From an uncultured Clostridia bacterium (GTDB lineage: Bacteria; Bacillota; Clostridia; UBA1381), in the NCBI GenBank assembly GCA_934501535.1, contig CAKSUM010000004.1, positions 72,610-136,609 of the forward strand: a stretch of 64,000 nucleotides of DNA. Reading direction: 5' to 3'. The notes beneath the pieces were generated by a model, which did no database searches, was not told the DNA's origin, and saw nothing but the letters and a program-made list of their open reading frames with translations. Shown piece by piece: positions 24,098 to 32,272 of this stretch; the stretch's first letter is position 1, and every line of letters starts with the position of its first letter. The position numbers and the translations under genes were made by a program.

Positions 24098-26164
24098 TTA
24101 TTGAGCGCTTTCGCTTGATTCCAAAAGCGTAACTTTGCCGTCCTTTGCAACGGAGAATTTGTAATTGACGGTTTTAAGAGTAACCGCCGGTTCTTCGCCG
24201 AGTGACTGCTTATACGAGAGTTTCAAATCCGATGTTCCTTCGCGCAGACCGTTTATTACGAAGCTGCATTTGCCCATGCCCGAGTCGGTTTTCGTTCCGT
24301 CCTCGCGGGTTTCCGGCGTGAAGCCGTACGATACGTCGATAATGCGCTCGTCATAGCTGTCAACCGACCAGTAATAGTCGCCGCCCTCGCCGTCAAGGTC
24401 GAACTTGTAGCTGTAGTCATGAAGAGGTCCGAAGCCTGCCTGTTCTACGCAGAGCTGACCCATCGGTGACAGCATGAAGTCCGCAAAACGACGTGCCTTT
24501 GAATTCTCCGGCGAGTTCTTGTTTATCACAACGTATGTGTTGTTTGAAAGCGGATAGCTGCCGTCGGCGATTGTTTCGTCCGTCGGGAATACGCCGTCGA
24601 TTGAAAGCAGCTTTAAGTAAGTTTTGTTGTCAATTATCATATCCATGTTCTGGAAGTAGTAGTAAATGCTGTAGCCCAAGCCGTAGCCGACGGGATCCTC
24701 GGTCTGAGAGCCGATAACATCGGTCAGAACGTCGGACATTGCAACAGATGTTGTTTCGCGGCGAATTCTTTCGTTGATTTCCTTGCCGTTTAAGAAGTGG
24801 CGCTGCATCTGCGCATGGCTGCCGCTGTCATTGTTGCGGCAGTACGGATACAGTTTTGCGTCCGGTCCGCCGAGGTCTTTCCAGTTGTCATATTTATCAT
24901 CGACGTAAATATCGGTAATCTGCTGCGAGGTCAGCCCCTCGATGGAGTTGTCCTTGTTCGTGAAGAAAATCATCGCGTCATACGCTATGGGGATAAGCTC
25001 CAGCTCAACGCCCTTGTTTTTCGCTTCCTCGATGATGTCCTCTGCCGGATAAACCGATGCGATAATTGCGTCAACCTCGCCGTTTATAAGGCGCTCGTAG
25101 GACGCATGACTCTTGCTGTGCTTTGCCGGCTTGCTCGGGTGATTGAAGCCGTTGGAGAACAGGTTTGTATAGATAGCCTGCGTGAACGGATAGGTCGAGG
25201 TCGAGCCGTCAATCACGGGCATTTCCTTGTCGAAACCGTACTCTACGGCGTACTGCGACGGATAATTCTGATAGTTCTCAATAGCGGACATCAGCAGGGT
25301 TGCTGCATTCGCGCGTGTTGCCGCGGTTTTCGGTTTTGCGTCATTTATGTCGGTGGGTTCTTTGTCCTCGCCGTTGTCAATGTAGTCATAGTCAAGAATG
25401 TTATGGTAGCCCATAGTGTTGTATGCGCTGTATGCCCACGGCGAAATATCGTCCGCGTCGGTTATGTCATAGCCCTCGAGGTCTGCTTTTGTCGCGTTTT
25501 TGTTTTCCTCGGCAAGACCGGCGTACCAGATGCCGCGCGCCGTCATTGCGGTAAGCTCCTCGCGCGATACGTTTCTCTGCGGATTAAATTCCGTTGCGCT
25601 GTCGCCGCTGACTATTCCGAATTTTCTCGCTGCCGTTACAACCTCCGCGTACCATGCGTCCTTGGCTACGTCATCAAAGCCGCTGTCGGTGCCGGCAGAA
25701 CTGTCAAGACCCAAAAAGCGCATAATCATTGCGGTTGCTTCCGCGCGCGTGATGTTGCTTGCCGGAAGTGCGTTTCCTTTGTCATCGCCCGAGATTACGC
25801 CTCTTGAGGAAAGACGCTTGAGATAATAAAATTCAAAGTCGTCGGTTTCGTCGCTGAAGGTTTTTTCTTCGGCAACGAACGCCTCGATTTTGCGGTCTTT
25901 GTTTTCCGACGGAACGGTCGCAAACATGGTGCCGTCATAATAATCCGACAGAGCTATCGGGGTTTTGGTGTCGGCATAGCGAGCCGTCAGGTGGTCGAAA
26001 TCCTGATAACTCTCGCGGAAATATTTCTCGCCCTCGGGACACGGAATACTCACCACGGTAAATGGGGGCTGCGCCGTTTCCGCTGTTTCGGCAAATGCCG
26101 GAACCGACGCCGTACTCATTGCCATCACGCCTGCAAGCAATGCGCTTTTGAGTTTAATGTTCAT
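24098..26164 (-). CDS. SLH-anchored PstS-like binding protein with C-terminal chagasin-like domain
   Basis: 688 residues from ATG 26164, with AGGAGG nearby. Residues 1-25 are a signal peptide. Residues about 105-300 contain three SLH-like repeats (ISGDDKGNALPASNITRAE; GFDDVAKDAWYAEVV; DDISPWAYSAYN), which bind wall polymers. Residues about 305-580 are a PBP-like phosphate/oxyanion-binding domain (IDGSTSTYPFTQAI, ...SKARRFADFMLSPMGQL) as in PstS. The last 100 residues (YYWSVDSYDERIIDV, then GLREGTSDLKLSYKQS) recall the I42/chagasin fold. No pst transporter genes are adjacent, so it may be a surface scavenger or sensor. A small hairpin (26184-26202) sits in its leader. Confidence 0.8.
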   Translation of the reverse strand: MNIKLKSALLAGVMAMSTASVPAFAETAETAQPPFTVVSIPCPEGEKYFRESYQDFDHLTARYADTKTPIALSDYYDGTMFATVPSENKDRKIEAFVAEEKTFSDETDDFEFYYLKRLSSRGVISGDDKGNALPASNITRAEATAMIMRFLGLDSSAGTDSGFDDVAKDAWYAEVVTAARKFGIVSGDSATEFNPQRNVSREELTAMTARGIWYAGLAEENKNATKADLEGYDITDADDISPWAYSAYNTMGYHNILDYDYIDNGEDKEPTDINDAKPKTAATRANAATLLMSAIENYQNYPSQYAVEYGFDKEMPVIDGSTSTYPFTQAIYTNLFSNGFNHPSKPAKHSKSHASYERLINGEVDAIIASVYPAEDIIEEAKNKGVELELIPIAYDAMIFFTNKDNSIEGLTSQQITDIYVDDKYDNWKDLGGPDAKLYPYCRNNDSGSHAQMQRHFLNGKEINERIRRETTSVAMSDVLTDVIGSQTEDPVGYGLGYSIYYYFQNMDMIIDNKTYLKLLSIDGVFPTDETIADGSYPLSNNTYVVINKNSPENSKARRFADFMLSPMGQLCVEQAGFGPLHDYSYKFDLDGEGGDYYWSVDSYDERIIDVSYGFTPETREDGTKTDSGMGKCSFVINGLREGTSDLKLSYKQSLGEEPAVTLKTVNYKFSVAKDGKVTLLESSESAQ

Positions 26165-26183
26165 ATTATACCTCCTGTTTTAA

Positions 26184-26202
26184 TGCGGAAGATTTTTCCG
26201 CA
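26184..26202 (-). promoter_or_regulatory. Leader hairpin of the SLH/PstS-like gene
   Basis: TGCGGAA (26184-26190), five-base loop, TTCCGCA (26196-26202), located 20 bases upstream of the start codon. It could protect the 5' end of an abundant surface-protein mRNA. Confidence 0.4.
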
Positions 26203-26288
26203 GATTTTCTTATTCTAAGTATATCATACAGATATTTAAAAGTTGTAAAAATAATTATAAATTCAGATTACAAATTTATTAAAATATA

Positions 26289-26471
26289 TTAATTTTGTTT
26301 GCGCACCACCGCGTATTCATCGCCGAAACGGTAGTAGGGGCAGCTGTTGAACGAGCCTTGCATAAAACGAAGCATTTCGTCCTCGTCAAGGTTGATTTCG
26401 CACACGTAACATTCATATTCATCGTCATAGCTGTAATATGCGCAGCTGTCGCAGCTTGTCTGTTTTTTCAT
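26289..26471 (-). CDS. Small Cys-rich protein, DUF6472-like (60 aa)
   Basis: Starts at ATG 26471 after a GAGG site; four upstream codons are discarded. The sequence carries CDSCAYY, ECYVCEINLDEDEM and SCPYYRFGDEY, i.e. CxxC...CxxC...C, and matches the pattern I recall for DUF6472, a short protein common in Clostridia and of unknown function. The Cys set could bind zinc or iron. It is acidic and Tyr-rich, with no membrane segment. It is divergent from the deacetylase gene and stands alone. Confidence 0.7.
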   Translation of the reverse strand: MKKQTSCDSCAYYSYDDEYECYVCEINLDEDEMLRFMQGSFNSCPYYRFGDEYAVVRKQN

Positions 26472-26573
26472 AGTATTCCTCACTTATTTATTTTCCCGGA
26501 TTGCAAAAAGGTTCATTAATTTTACAAATAAATTATAATACAAAATTTCCCGGAAGTCAATTCAAAAAACTTG

Positions 26574-26602
26574 TTGACTTTTGTCAAAATCTCTGTTATT
26601 CT
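26574..26602 (+). promoter_or_regulatory. Promoter of the polysaccharide deacetylase gene
   Basis: TTGACT (26574-26579), 17-base spacer, TATTCT (26597-26602). Confidence 0.75.
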
Positions 26603-26620
26603 GTAAATGGGGTGAATGAT

Positions 26621-27937
26621 ATGAACAAGAGATTTATAGGGGCGCTGCTGTCAACGGCGATTGTAGTATCGGGGGTGGCGGGCGTAATCTCGCAGAAAGA
26701 AAACAAAGAGGGATTTTGTCTGTATTCGGACATAGCGGCGTATATAAACAATTACCCTGTGAAATCCTATAATATAGAGGGATACACGGCGGTGAACGCC
26801 GCGGATTTGAGCGATTACGGATTTAATGTAACGTGGGACGAGGCGGCGCGGCATGTTTCGATAGAGCGCGGTACGGGTGAAATTTTGCCGCAGAGTACGG
26901 TTTATAAAGACGCGAACCGAGCCGGCATGCCGTCAAAGCGGTATGTGCTGTCCGACATCACGGCGGATATGCGCGGAAAAGCGGTAAAGTGCTATAATGT
27001 TGACGGCCGCACGGCTGTTAAATTTGAAGATTTAAAGCGGTTCGGCAAGGTAAGCTGGGATGCAAAGGCGCGCGAAATCAGCCTGACGTTGAGCGGAATA
27101 CCGATGGGGGAGAAAAAGCCGGTTGAGGAAAATCCGAACGTAGTCACAATGTACGCGTCGGACGGACGTACGCTGATTGTCGGCACGGACGAGGTCGGGG
27201 CGTATAAGGCGGTGGGCTGGCATGAGGATGTTTCCGAGGTGACGGCGACGCTGTATTCAAAGGACGGCCGCACGCTCACGGTATTTCTGGACGAGGTGCC
27301 GGTGTATCTCGGCTTGAACTGGTACAGACATAAGCCGGGATCGAGAATGATAGCGCTGACGTTTGACGATGGACCGAGCAGATACACGCCGGTGATTTTG
27401 GACAAATTGCAGGAATACGGCGCAAAAGCGACATTTTTTGTTGTGGGCAGCCGCGTTTCAAAATATGCGGATATAATAAAGCGCGAATCAGATATGGGCA
27501 TGGAAATCGGCAATCACTCGTGGAGTCATGCGAACCTGTCCAAGCTGAGCGCAAGTGCAGTGAATTTGCAGAAAACGCAGACCGACGATGCAGTACGGCA
27601 AATTACGGGAAAGAATACAACGCTTATGCGTCCCCCGTACGGAAGTAAAAATCAGACGGTTTCGGACATATTCAATTTGCCGGTGATTTTGTGGTCGGTG
27701 GACACGCTGGACTGGAAAACGCGCAGCGTGAAAAGCACGGTGGATAGCGTGATGAGAAACGCAAAAGACGGCGATATAGTGCTGATGCACGATATTTATG
27801 AGGAGTCGGCAAACGCAGCGGCGGAGCTGATACCGAAGCTGATTGATGAGGGGTATGAGCTGGTGACGGTCAGCGAAATGGCAGCGGCACGCGGCGGATT
27901 GAAAAACGCACAAGTATACAGCAGTATAAGAAAATAA
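26621..27937 (+). CDS. Secreted polysaccharide deacetylase with envelope-binding N-terminal domains
   Basis: 438 residues from ATG 26621 after GGGGTGA; the frame reads back 40 codons without a site. A short signal anchor (about 4-24) is followed by repeated beta-rich segments (YNIEGYTAVNAADLSDYG, YNVDGRTAVKFEDLKRFG) resembling copper-amine-oxidase N-domains. The NodB (CE4) domain spans about 238-435: TFDDGP with Asp249/Asp250, metal-binding HSWSH (His299, His303), RPPYG and LWSVDTLDW. It likely removes acetyl groups from peptidoglycan or another surface glycan. Own promoter and terminator. Confidence 0.9.
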   Translation: MNKRFIGALLSTAIVVSGVAGVISQKENKEGFCLYSDIAAYINNYPVKSYNIEGYTAVNAADLSDYGFNVTWDEAARHVSIERGTGEILPQSTVYKDANRAGMPSKRYVLSDITADMRGKAVKCYNVDGRTAVKFEDLKRFGKVSWDAKAREISLTLSGIPMGEKKPVEENPNVVTMYASDGRTLIVGTDEVGAYKAVGWHEDVSEVTATLYSKDGRTLTVFLDEVPVYLGLNWYRHKPGSRMIALTFDDGPSRYTPVILDKLQEYGAKATFFVVGSRVSKYADIIKRESDMGMEIGNHSWSHANLSKLSASAVNLQKTQTDDAVRQITGKNTTLMRPPYGSKNQTVSDIFNLPVILWSVDTLDWKTRSVKSTVDSVMRNAKDGDIVLMHDIYEESANAAAELIPKLIDEGYELVTVSEMAAARGGLKNAQVYSSIRK

Positions 27938-27948
27938 TTGCGTAACAC

Positions 27949-27991
27949 AAAAATAATAAACCGTAAATAACAAACGGGTTATTATTTTTTT
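27949..27991 (+). terminator. Terminator of the deacetylase gene
   Basis: AAAAATAATAAACCGT (27949-27964) pairs with ACGGGTTATTATTTTT with one mismatch around a nine-base loop; the T run continues to 27991. Confidence 0.8.
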
Positions 27992-28031
27992 GCAAATTTG
28001 CCCAACTTCTCAAAACCTTAACAATTTTATC

Positions 28032-28070
28032 AAAAAAAAACAGGCTGTTTTACTTAAAAACAACCTGTTT
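28032..28070 (-). terminator. Terminator of gapA
   Basis: AACAGG(C)TGTTTT pairs with AAAACA(A)CCTGTT; on the minus strand it is followed by seven or more T. Confidence 0.88.
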
Positions 28071-28084
28071 TATTATATATGTGA

Positions 28085-29116
28085 TTAGTTAAGCTCTGCG
28101 AAGTACTTAATTGTTCTAACCATCTGACTTGTGTATGAGTTTTCGTTGTCATACCATGAAACAACCTGAACTTCGTAAAGGTCATCGGCAACTTTGGAAA
28201 CCATTGTCTGAGTTGCGTCAAACAGTGAACCGTATCTCATGCCGATAACGTCTGAAGAAACGATAGGATCTTCATTGTAACCGAAACTTTCAGAAGCGGC
28301 AGCCTTCATAGCAGCGTTGATGCCCTCGATTGTAACGTCTGAGCCTTTAACAACAGCTGTCAGAATAGTTGTTGAACCGGTCGGAACGGGAACTCTCTGA
28401 GCAGAACCGATGAGCTTGCCGTTCAGCTCGGGGATAACAAGACCGATAGCCTTTGCAGCACCCGTTGAGTTAGGAACGATATTTGCAGCACCTGCTCTTG
28501 CACGTCTTAAGTCGCCTTTTCTGTGCGGACCGTCAAGAATCATCTGGTCGCCTGTGTAAGCGTGAATTGTTGACATGATACCCGACTGAATCGGAGCGTA
28601 GTCATTAAGAGCCTTAGCCATAGGAGCGAGGCAGTTTGTTGTACATGAAGCAGCTGAGATGATTGTATCGTCAGCTGTAAGAGTCTTTTCGTTAACGCTG
28701 TAAACGATAGTCTTAAGGTCTTTGCCTGCCGGAGCCGAGATAACAACTTTCTTAGCGCCTGCGTCGATGTGAGCCTGTGACTTTTCCTTTGAGCAGTAGA
28801 AGCCTGTACACTCAAGAACAACGTCTACGCCGATTTCGCCCCAAGGAAGATCCTTTGCGTCCTTTTCTGCGTAAATTGTGATTTTCTTGCCGTCAACCGT
28901 GATTGAGCCTTCGCCTGCTTCAACAGTGTGCAGACCCTGACCGATTGTACCGCAGTAGCCGCCTTGTGCTGTATCATACTTAAGAAGATTTGCGAGCATC
29001 TTCGGGTCTGTCAAATCGTTGATGGCAACAATTTCGTAACCCTCTGCACCGAACATCTGACGGAATGCCAGACGGCCGATACGACCAAAACCGTTAATTG
29101 CAACTTTAACTGACAT
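28085..29116 (-). CDS. gapA: Glyceraldehyde-3-phosphate dehydrogenase, type I
   Basis: 343 residues from ATG 29116 after GGAGGAA; seven upstream codons are excluded. NAD-binding GFGRIGRLAFR at the N-terminus, catalytic SCTTNCLAP with the nucleophilic Cys, HAYTGDQ, and the RRARAGAANIVP and VSWYDNE segments are intact. It converts glyceraldehyde 3-phosphate to 1,3-bisphosphoglycerate in glycolysis. Codon use is richer in A/T-ending codons than in neighbours, as expected for a highly expressed gene. Monocistronic, with a strong terminator. Confidence 0.97.
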   Translation of the reverse strand: MSVKVAINGFGRIGRLAFRQMFGAEGYEIVAINDLTDPKMLANLLKYDTAQGGYCGTIGQGLHTVEAGEGSITVDGKKITIYAEKDAKDLPWGEIGVDVVLECTGFYCSKEKSQAHIDAGAKKVVISAPAGKDLKTIVYSVNEKTLTADDTIISAASCTTNCLAPMAKALNDYAPIQSGIMSTIHAYTGDQMILDGPHRKGDLRRARAGAANIVPNSTGAAKAIGLVIPELNGKLIGSAQRVPVPTGSTTILTAVVKGSDVTIEGINAAMKAAASESFGYNEDPIVSSDVIGMRYGSLFDATQTMVSKVADDLYEVQVVSWYDNENSYTSQMVRTIKYFAELN

Positions 29117-29400
29117 GTTAAAATTCCTCCAATACATTTAATTTAAACAGGAATTTATTCCATTCCTTGTCTATCATATTATATTTTACATCAAAAATTC
29201 AAAATATACAAGGGGGTTGCGTTAATTTTTTGACATTTTTATCATTTTTGCCGAATTTGCATAAAAAAAGGCGCAAAACTGCACACAAATTATAGATTTT
29301 TATACGCCTTTTGTCTGCGGTGCAAAAGCTTGGGGTGCGCAAAAGGGTCTTGCGGAAAAGGCGCAGCCCGGGATAAAGACTCGCGCGGTGTCTGTCCGAT
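29117..29400. other. Divergent intergenic region with a large hairpin
   Basis: The gap between gapA and the DUF1275 gene. Near gapA, minus-strand TTGAAT and TATGAT-like boxes 18 bases apart are a weak promoter candidate, followed by a hairpin AGGAAT...ATTCCT in the leader. At 29266-29312 AAAAGGCG pairs with CGCCTTTT around 31 bases, and the minus strand then reads seven T, i.e. it looks like a terminator pointing toward gapA. It might end a short unannotated transcript. Confidence 0.45.
29266..29312 (-). terminator. Terminator-like hairpin upstream of gapA
   Basis: Eight-base stem (AAAAGGCG/CGCCTTTT) with a T7 tail on the minus strand, not downstream of any annotated minus-strand gene. Confidence 0.45.
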
Positions 29401-29429
29401 TTGACAAATTTTGTGCGCAGTGATAAAAT
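29401..29429 (+). promoter_or_regulatory. Promoter of the DUF1275 gene
   Basis: TTGACA (29401-29406), 17-base spacer, TAAAAT (29424-29429). Confidence 0.8.
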
Positions 29430-29454
29430 ACTGAATGAAAGGACTTTGATAACC

Positions 29455-30177
29455 GTGAAAAAACAGATGAAAGAAACCGGGGAATTTCTCGAATGTGAAA
29501 AATTATGGATATTTATGCTGATGATTGCCGTGGGCGGATTTTTCGGGGCGTACACATATAATCTGAAGGGCAAGGTTTTCTGCAATGCGCAGACGGCGAA
29601 TTTCGTCATGCTTGCGGTGCAGCTGGGCGAATTAAATCTGAGCCGTGCGGTTTATTATCTCATTCCGATTTCGGCATATCTTCTGGGCGCGGTGCTGTCG
29701 GAGTTTTTGCCGAAATGTGTAAACAACCTTGAATTACTGCGCTGGGATACATTTTTTGTCGGCTTTGAAATGCTTGCGGTGCTTGCCATAGGCTTTGTGC
29801 CGGACGGTGCTCCGCCGCAAATCTGTCAGGTGGCGATTAATTTCATAGCGTCCATGCAGTATAACACTTTCCGCCGCGCGGAAAACGTCCCCATGGCAAC
29901 AACTTTCTGCACAAATCATCTGCGTCAGGTGGGGATAAATGCCGTAAAGTGGCTTCATCACGGAAGCGCCGCGGCGAAGCATAAGCTGTTTATGCATATT
30001 CTGATGCTCATATCGTTCATTGCGGGCGGCATTTTGTCGACATACCTGTGCATACACTTTAAAGGAAAAGCGATTTGGTGGTCGGAAATACTGCTGTTTA
30101 TCGTGTTTGCCGATTTTCTGCGTGCCGATTTGGGGGCGGAAAAAGGGAAGATACATGTTGTTCCGCACGGACATTAA
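29455..30177 (+). CDS. DUF1275 (YoaK-family) membrane protein
   Basis: 240 residues from GTG 29455, eleven bases after AAAGGA; the frame extends upstream across the promoter and is not used. Six hydrophobic segments are visible. The first holds GGFFGAYTYNLKGKVFCNAQTANFVML, split here as GGFFGAYTYN and NAQTANF, the signature of the DUF1275 family. Later FRRAENVPMATTFCTNHLRQ is also typical. Function is unproven; relatives are often called YoaK. Monocistronic between its promoter and a T-rich hairpin. Confidence 0.85.
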   Translation: MKKQMKETGEFLECEKLWIFMLMIAVGGFFGAYTYNLKGKVFCNAQTANFVMLAVQLGELNLSRAVYYLIPISAYLLGAVLSEFLPKCVNNLELLRWDTFFVGFEMLAVLAIGFVPDGAPPQICQVAINFIASMQYNTFRRAENVPMATTFCTNHLRQVGINAVKWLHHGSAAAKHKLFMHILMLISFIAGGILSTYLCIHFKGKAIWWSEILLFIVFADFLRADLGAEKGKIHVVPHGH

Positions 30178-30187
30178 AAAAATAAGG

Positions 30188-30270
30188 CTGCAAACCTGCC
30201 GGGACGGCGCGCCGAAAAGTTCGTTTTTCGGAAAAACCTGCCCCGAAAGCTGTGTTTGCAGTCTTTTTTT
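30188..30270 (+). terminator. Terminator of the DUF1275 gene, with nested hairpin
   Basis: CTGCAAAC (30188-30195) pairs with GTTTGCAG (30254-30261), followed by TCTTTTTTT. Inside the loop CCGAAAAG/CTTTTTCGG-like arms form a second hairpin. The T tract overlaps the end of ispF on the other strand. Confidence 0.7.
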
Positions 30271-30736
30271 AATCTATCAGTACAACCGCCGTGGCGGAAA
30301 TTCCCTCGCCGCGCCCCTCAAAGCCGAGGTGCTCGGTGGTGGTTGCCTTTACGCTTACCGCGCCGATGTCAATTCCCATAGCCTCCGCGGTGTTGTTCCG
30401 CATGGACGGGATATGCGCGAGCAGCTTGGGCTTTTGCGCGATTATCGTTATGTCCGCGTTGACGATTTTATATCCCTCTCCGCGCACCAGTCCGCACACG
30501 TGCCGCAGCAGCGTTATGCTTGAAATTCCTTTGTATTTCGGGTCGGTGTCGGGGAAATGTCTGCCGATGTCGCCGAGCGCTGCCGCACCCAGAAGCGCGT
30601 CACACAGCGCATGCAGGGCAACGTCCGCGTCGGAATGCCCCAAAAGTCCCAAATCGTATTCGATTTTTTCGCCGCACAGGTATAAATCGCGGCCGGGGAC
30701 GAGCTTGTGAACGTCATAGCCTTGTCCGATTCGCAT
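30269..30736 (-). CDS. ispF: 2-C-methyl-D-erythritol 2,4-cyclodiphosphate synthase
   Basis: 155 residues from ATG 30736 after AAGGAG. The metal site MRIGQGYDVHKL (Asp8, His10) and the substrate loop LGHSDADVALHALCDALLGA are intact, as are FPDTDP and the ATTTEHLGFEGRGEG end. It makes the cyclic diphosphate of the non-mevalonate isoprenoid pathway. It starts one base after the stop of ispD, so the two consecutive pathway enzymes are coupled. Confidence 0.96.
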   Translation of the reverse strand: MRIGQGYDVHKLVPGRDLYLCGEKIEYDLGLLGHSDADVALHALCDALLGAAALGDIGRHFPDTDPKYKGISSITLLRHVCGLVRGEGYKIVNADITIIAQKPKLLAHIPSMRNNTAEAMGIDIGAVSVKATTTEHLGFEGRGEGISATAVVLID

Positions 30737-30737
30737 G

Positions 30738-31424
30738 TCAGTTCTCCTTTTTGATGTTTCTGAGTATTTCTTCGGCAAAAAGCATGTCGCAGGGGGTGGT
30801 CAGCTTGATGTTTTCGTAGCTGCCCGGCGTGACCTTTATTCTGCCGATGTATTTTTCATAGAGCGCACAGTCATCGGTTGCGGAAAAACCGTCCCTTTCC
30901 GCCGATTGATGCGCGGATAATATCGATTTGTAATCAAAAACCTGCGGCGTCTGAATGAGGTACGCCGATTCGCGGTCGATTGTGGCTGCTATAAAGCCGT
31001 CGGCGCCGACTTTTTTCAGGCTGTCTTTCGAGGGAACACCTGCCGCCGCCGCGCCGTACTTTATCGCGCTGCCGACGGTGTTTTCTATAATTTCCGCGGT
31101 CACGAGTGCGCGCGCGCCGTCATGGATTACCGCGATGTCAGCGCCGTCTGCCGCTTTTAAGCCGAGAAAAACCGACTCCTGACGCGTTTTTCCGCCCGGG
31201 ATTACGGTTATCGGCTTTTCAAATTGTTTTGCAAGCCCGGCACACTCGGGTATGTCGCAGCCGCGCGTTACCAAAATGATGCCGTCAATTCCGCCGCAGC
31301 CGCAAAAAGCCGCGAGCGTATGCCAGAGAACAGGTTTGCCGCACGCGGTAAGCAGAACCTTGTTTTTATCCGCACCCATGCGCGTGCCACTGCCTGCCGC
31401 CGCAATTATTGCCGTTATTTTCAT
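30738..31424 (-). CDS. ispD: 2-C-methyl-D-erythritol 4-phosphate cytidylyltransferase
   Basis: 228 residues from ATG 31424. N-terminal nucleotide-binding motif AAAGSGTRMGADKNK, then HDGARALVT with the conserved Asp and Arg, and a C-terminal TPQVFDY and TDDCALYEK. It transfers CMP to methylerythritol phosphate. The order carD-ispD-ispF on one strand is common in Bacillota; ispF starts one base after the ispD stop. Confidence 0.96.
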   Translation of the reverse strand: MKITAIIAAAGSGTRMGADKNKVLLTACGKPVLWHTLAAFCGCGGIDGIILVTRGCDIPECAGLAKQFEKPITVIPGGKTRQESVFLGLKAADGADIAVIHDGARALVTAEIIENTVGSAIKYGAAAAGVPSKDSLKKVGADGFIAATIDRESAYLIQTPQVFDYKSILSAHQSAERDGFSATDDCALYEKYIGRIKVTPGSYENIKLTTPCDMLFAEEILRNIKKEN

Positions 31425-31463
31425 TTTTCTGTACTCCTGTCCGTATTCAAGGAAAAAGCCGCG

Positions 31464-31949
31464 CTAAAGCAGCTCCGATATCGTGTCCTCCATAATACTT
31501 TCGATGTCCTCGCGTTCGGCGACCTCCGACATTGCAAGCTCGCTTACAAAAATCTGTTTTGCATCACATAGCATCTTCCGTTCGCTTGTGGAAAGCCCTT
31601 TCTTTTTATCCATGTACATCAGATATTTCACTACGCCGAGCACGCGGTATATGTCCCCCGAGCGGATTTTTGCCATATTGTCGCGGTGGCGCCTGTTCCA
31701 GTTGTCATTCGGCACAATAGGCTCGCTGCGGAAACGCTTTAAGACCTCGGCGCCTTCCTCCTTGGAAATTATAAGGCGTATGCCGATTTCGTCGCCGGTA
31801 TCCACCGGTATCATAACTTTCATGCCATGGGGCGGCATGTACATTATATAGTAGGATTTTGTGCTGCCGTCAACCTTGCGGCTCACTATTTCGCGTATGA
31901 TTCCGGCGCCGTGCGTCGGATAAAGTATTTTGTCGCCGACCTTATACAT
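31464..31949 (-). CDS. CarD-family transcription regulator
   Basis: 161 residues from ATG 31949 directly after AGGAGGTGAC. The N-terminal 60 residues form the RNA-polymerase interacting domain (VGDKILYPTHGAGIIREI, YYIMYMPPHGMKVMIPV), and the helical C-terminus (NRRHRDNMAKIRSGDIYRVLGVVKYL) contacts DNA at the -10 region. CarD proteins stabilise open promoter complexes, often at rRNA promoters. First gene of the carD-ispD-ispF unit. Confidence 0.93.
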   Translation of the reverse strand: MYKVGDKILYPTHGAGIIREIVSRKVDGSTKSYYIMYMPPHGMKVMIPVDTGDEIGIRLIISKEEGAEVLKRFRSEPIVPNDNWNRRHRDNMAKIRSGDIYRVLGVVKYLMYMDKKKGLSTSERKMLCDAKQIFVSELAMSEVAEREDIESIMEDTISELL

Positions 31950-32044
31950 AAAAAGTCACCTCCTGTACGTTTATCGCCGGCGTAGCACGGTGCCGGCGGT
32001 ACAGCGTTCTGATATTGTGCGGCACATAACCGCATTATACATCA

Positions 32045-32073
32045 ATTATAGCACATTCCGTGCGAAAAGTAAA
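32045..32073 (-). promoter_or_regulatory. Promoter of carD-ispD-ispF
   Basis: Minus-strand TTTACT (32073-32068), 17-base spacer, TATAAT (32050-32045). The remaining 320-base divergent gap holds three tandem CGAAAAGT words (32063-32096), an AT-rich stretch and, for the plus-strand gene, TATAAT at 32233-32238 with no clear -35 box. Confidence 0.75.
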
Positions 32074-32272
32074 TCCCGAAAAGTGCGAAAAGTGACCGAA
32101 AATTAAAAATATTTTTGTCGGTTTTTCTTATTTCGGGTCAAATTCGGGGCGGTACATTACACGGAGGTTGAGAAATTCTTACAATTGTCTAACAAATATT
32201 AATGAATTTACCGAATTTGCAAAATTTTATGTTATAATCAAAATGAACAGATATGCAAAAAAGGAGCAGATG

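Noticed and set aside
29199..29609. Minus-strand ORF antisense to the DUF1275 gene start
   Set aside because: Crosses a terminator-like hairpin and a consensus promoter, has no ribosome site, and resembles no protein family.
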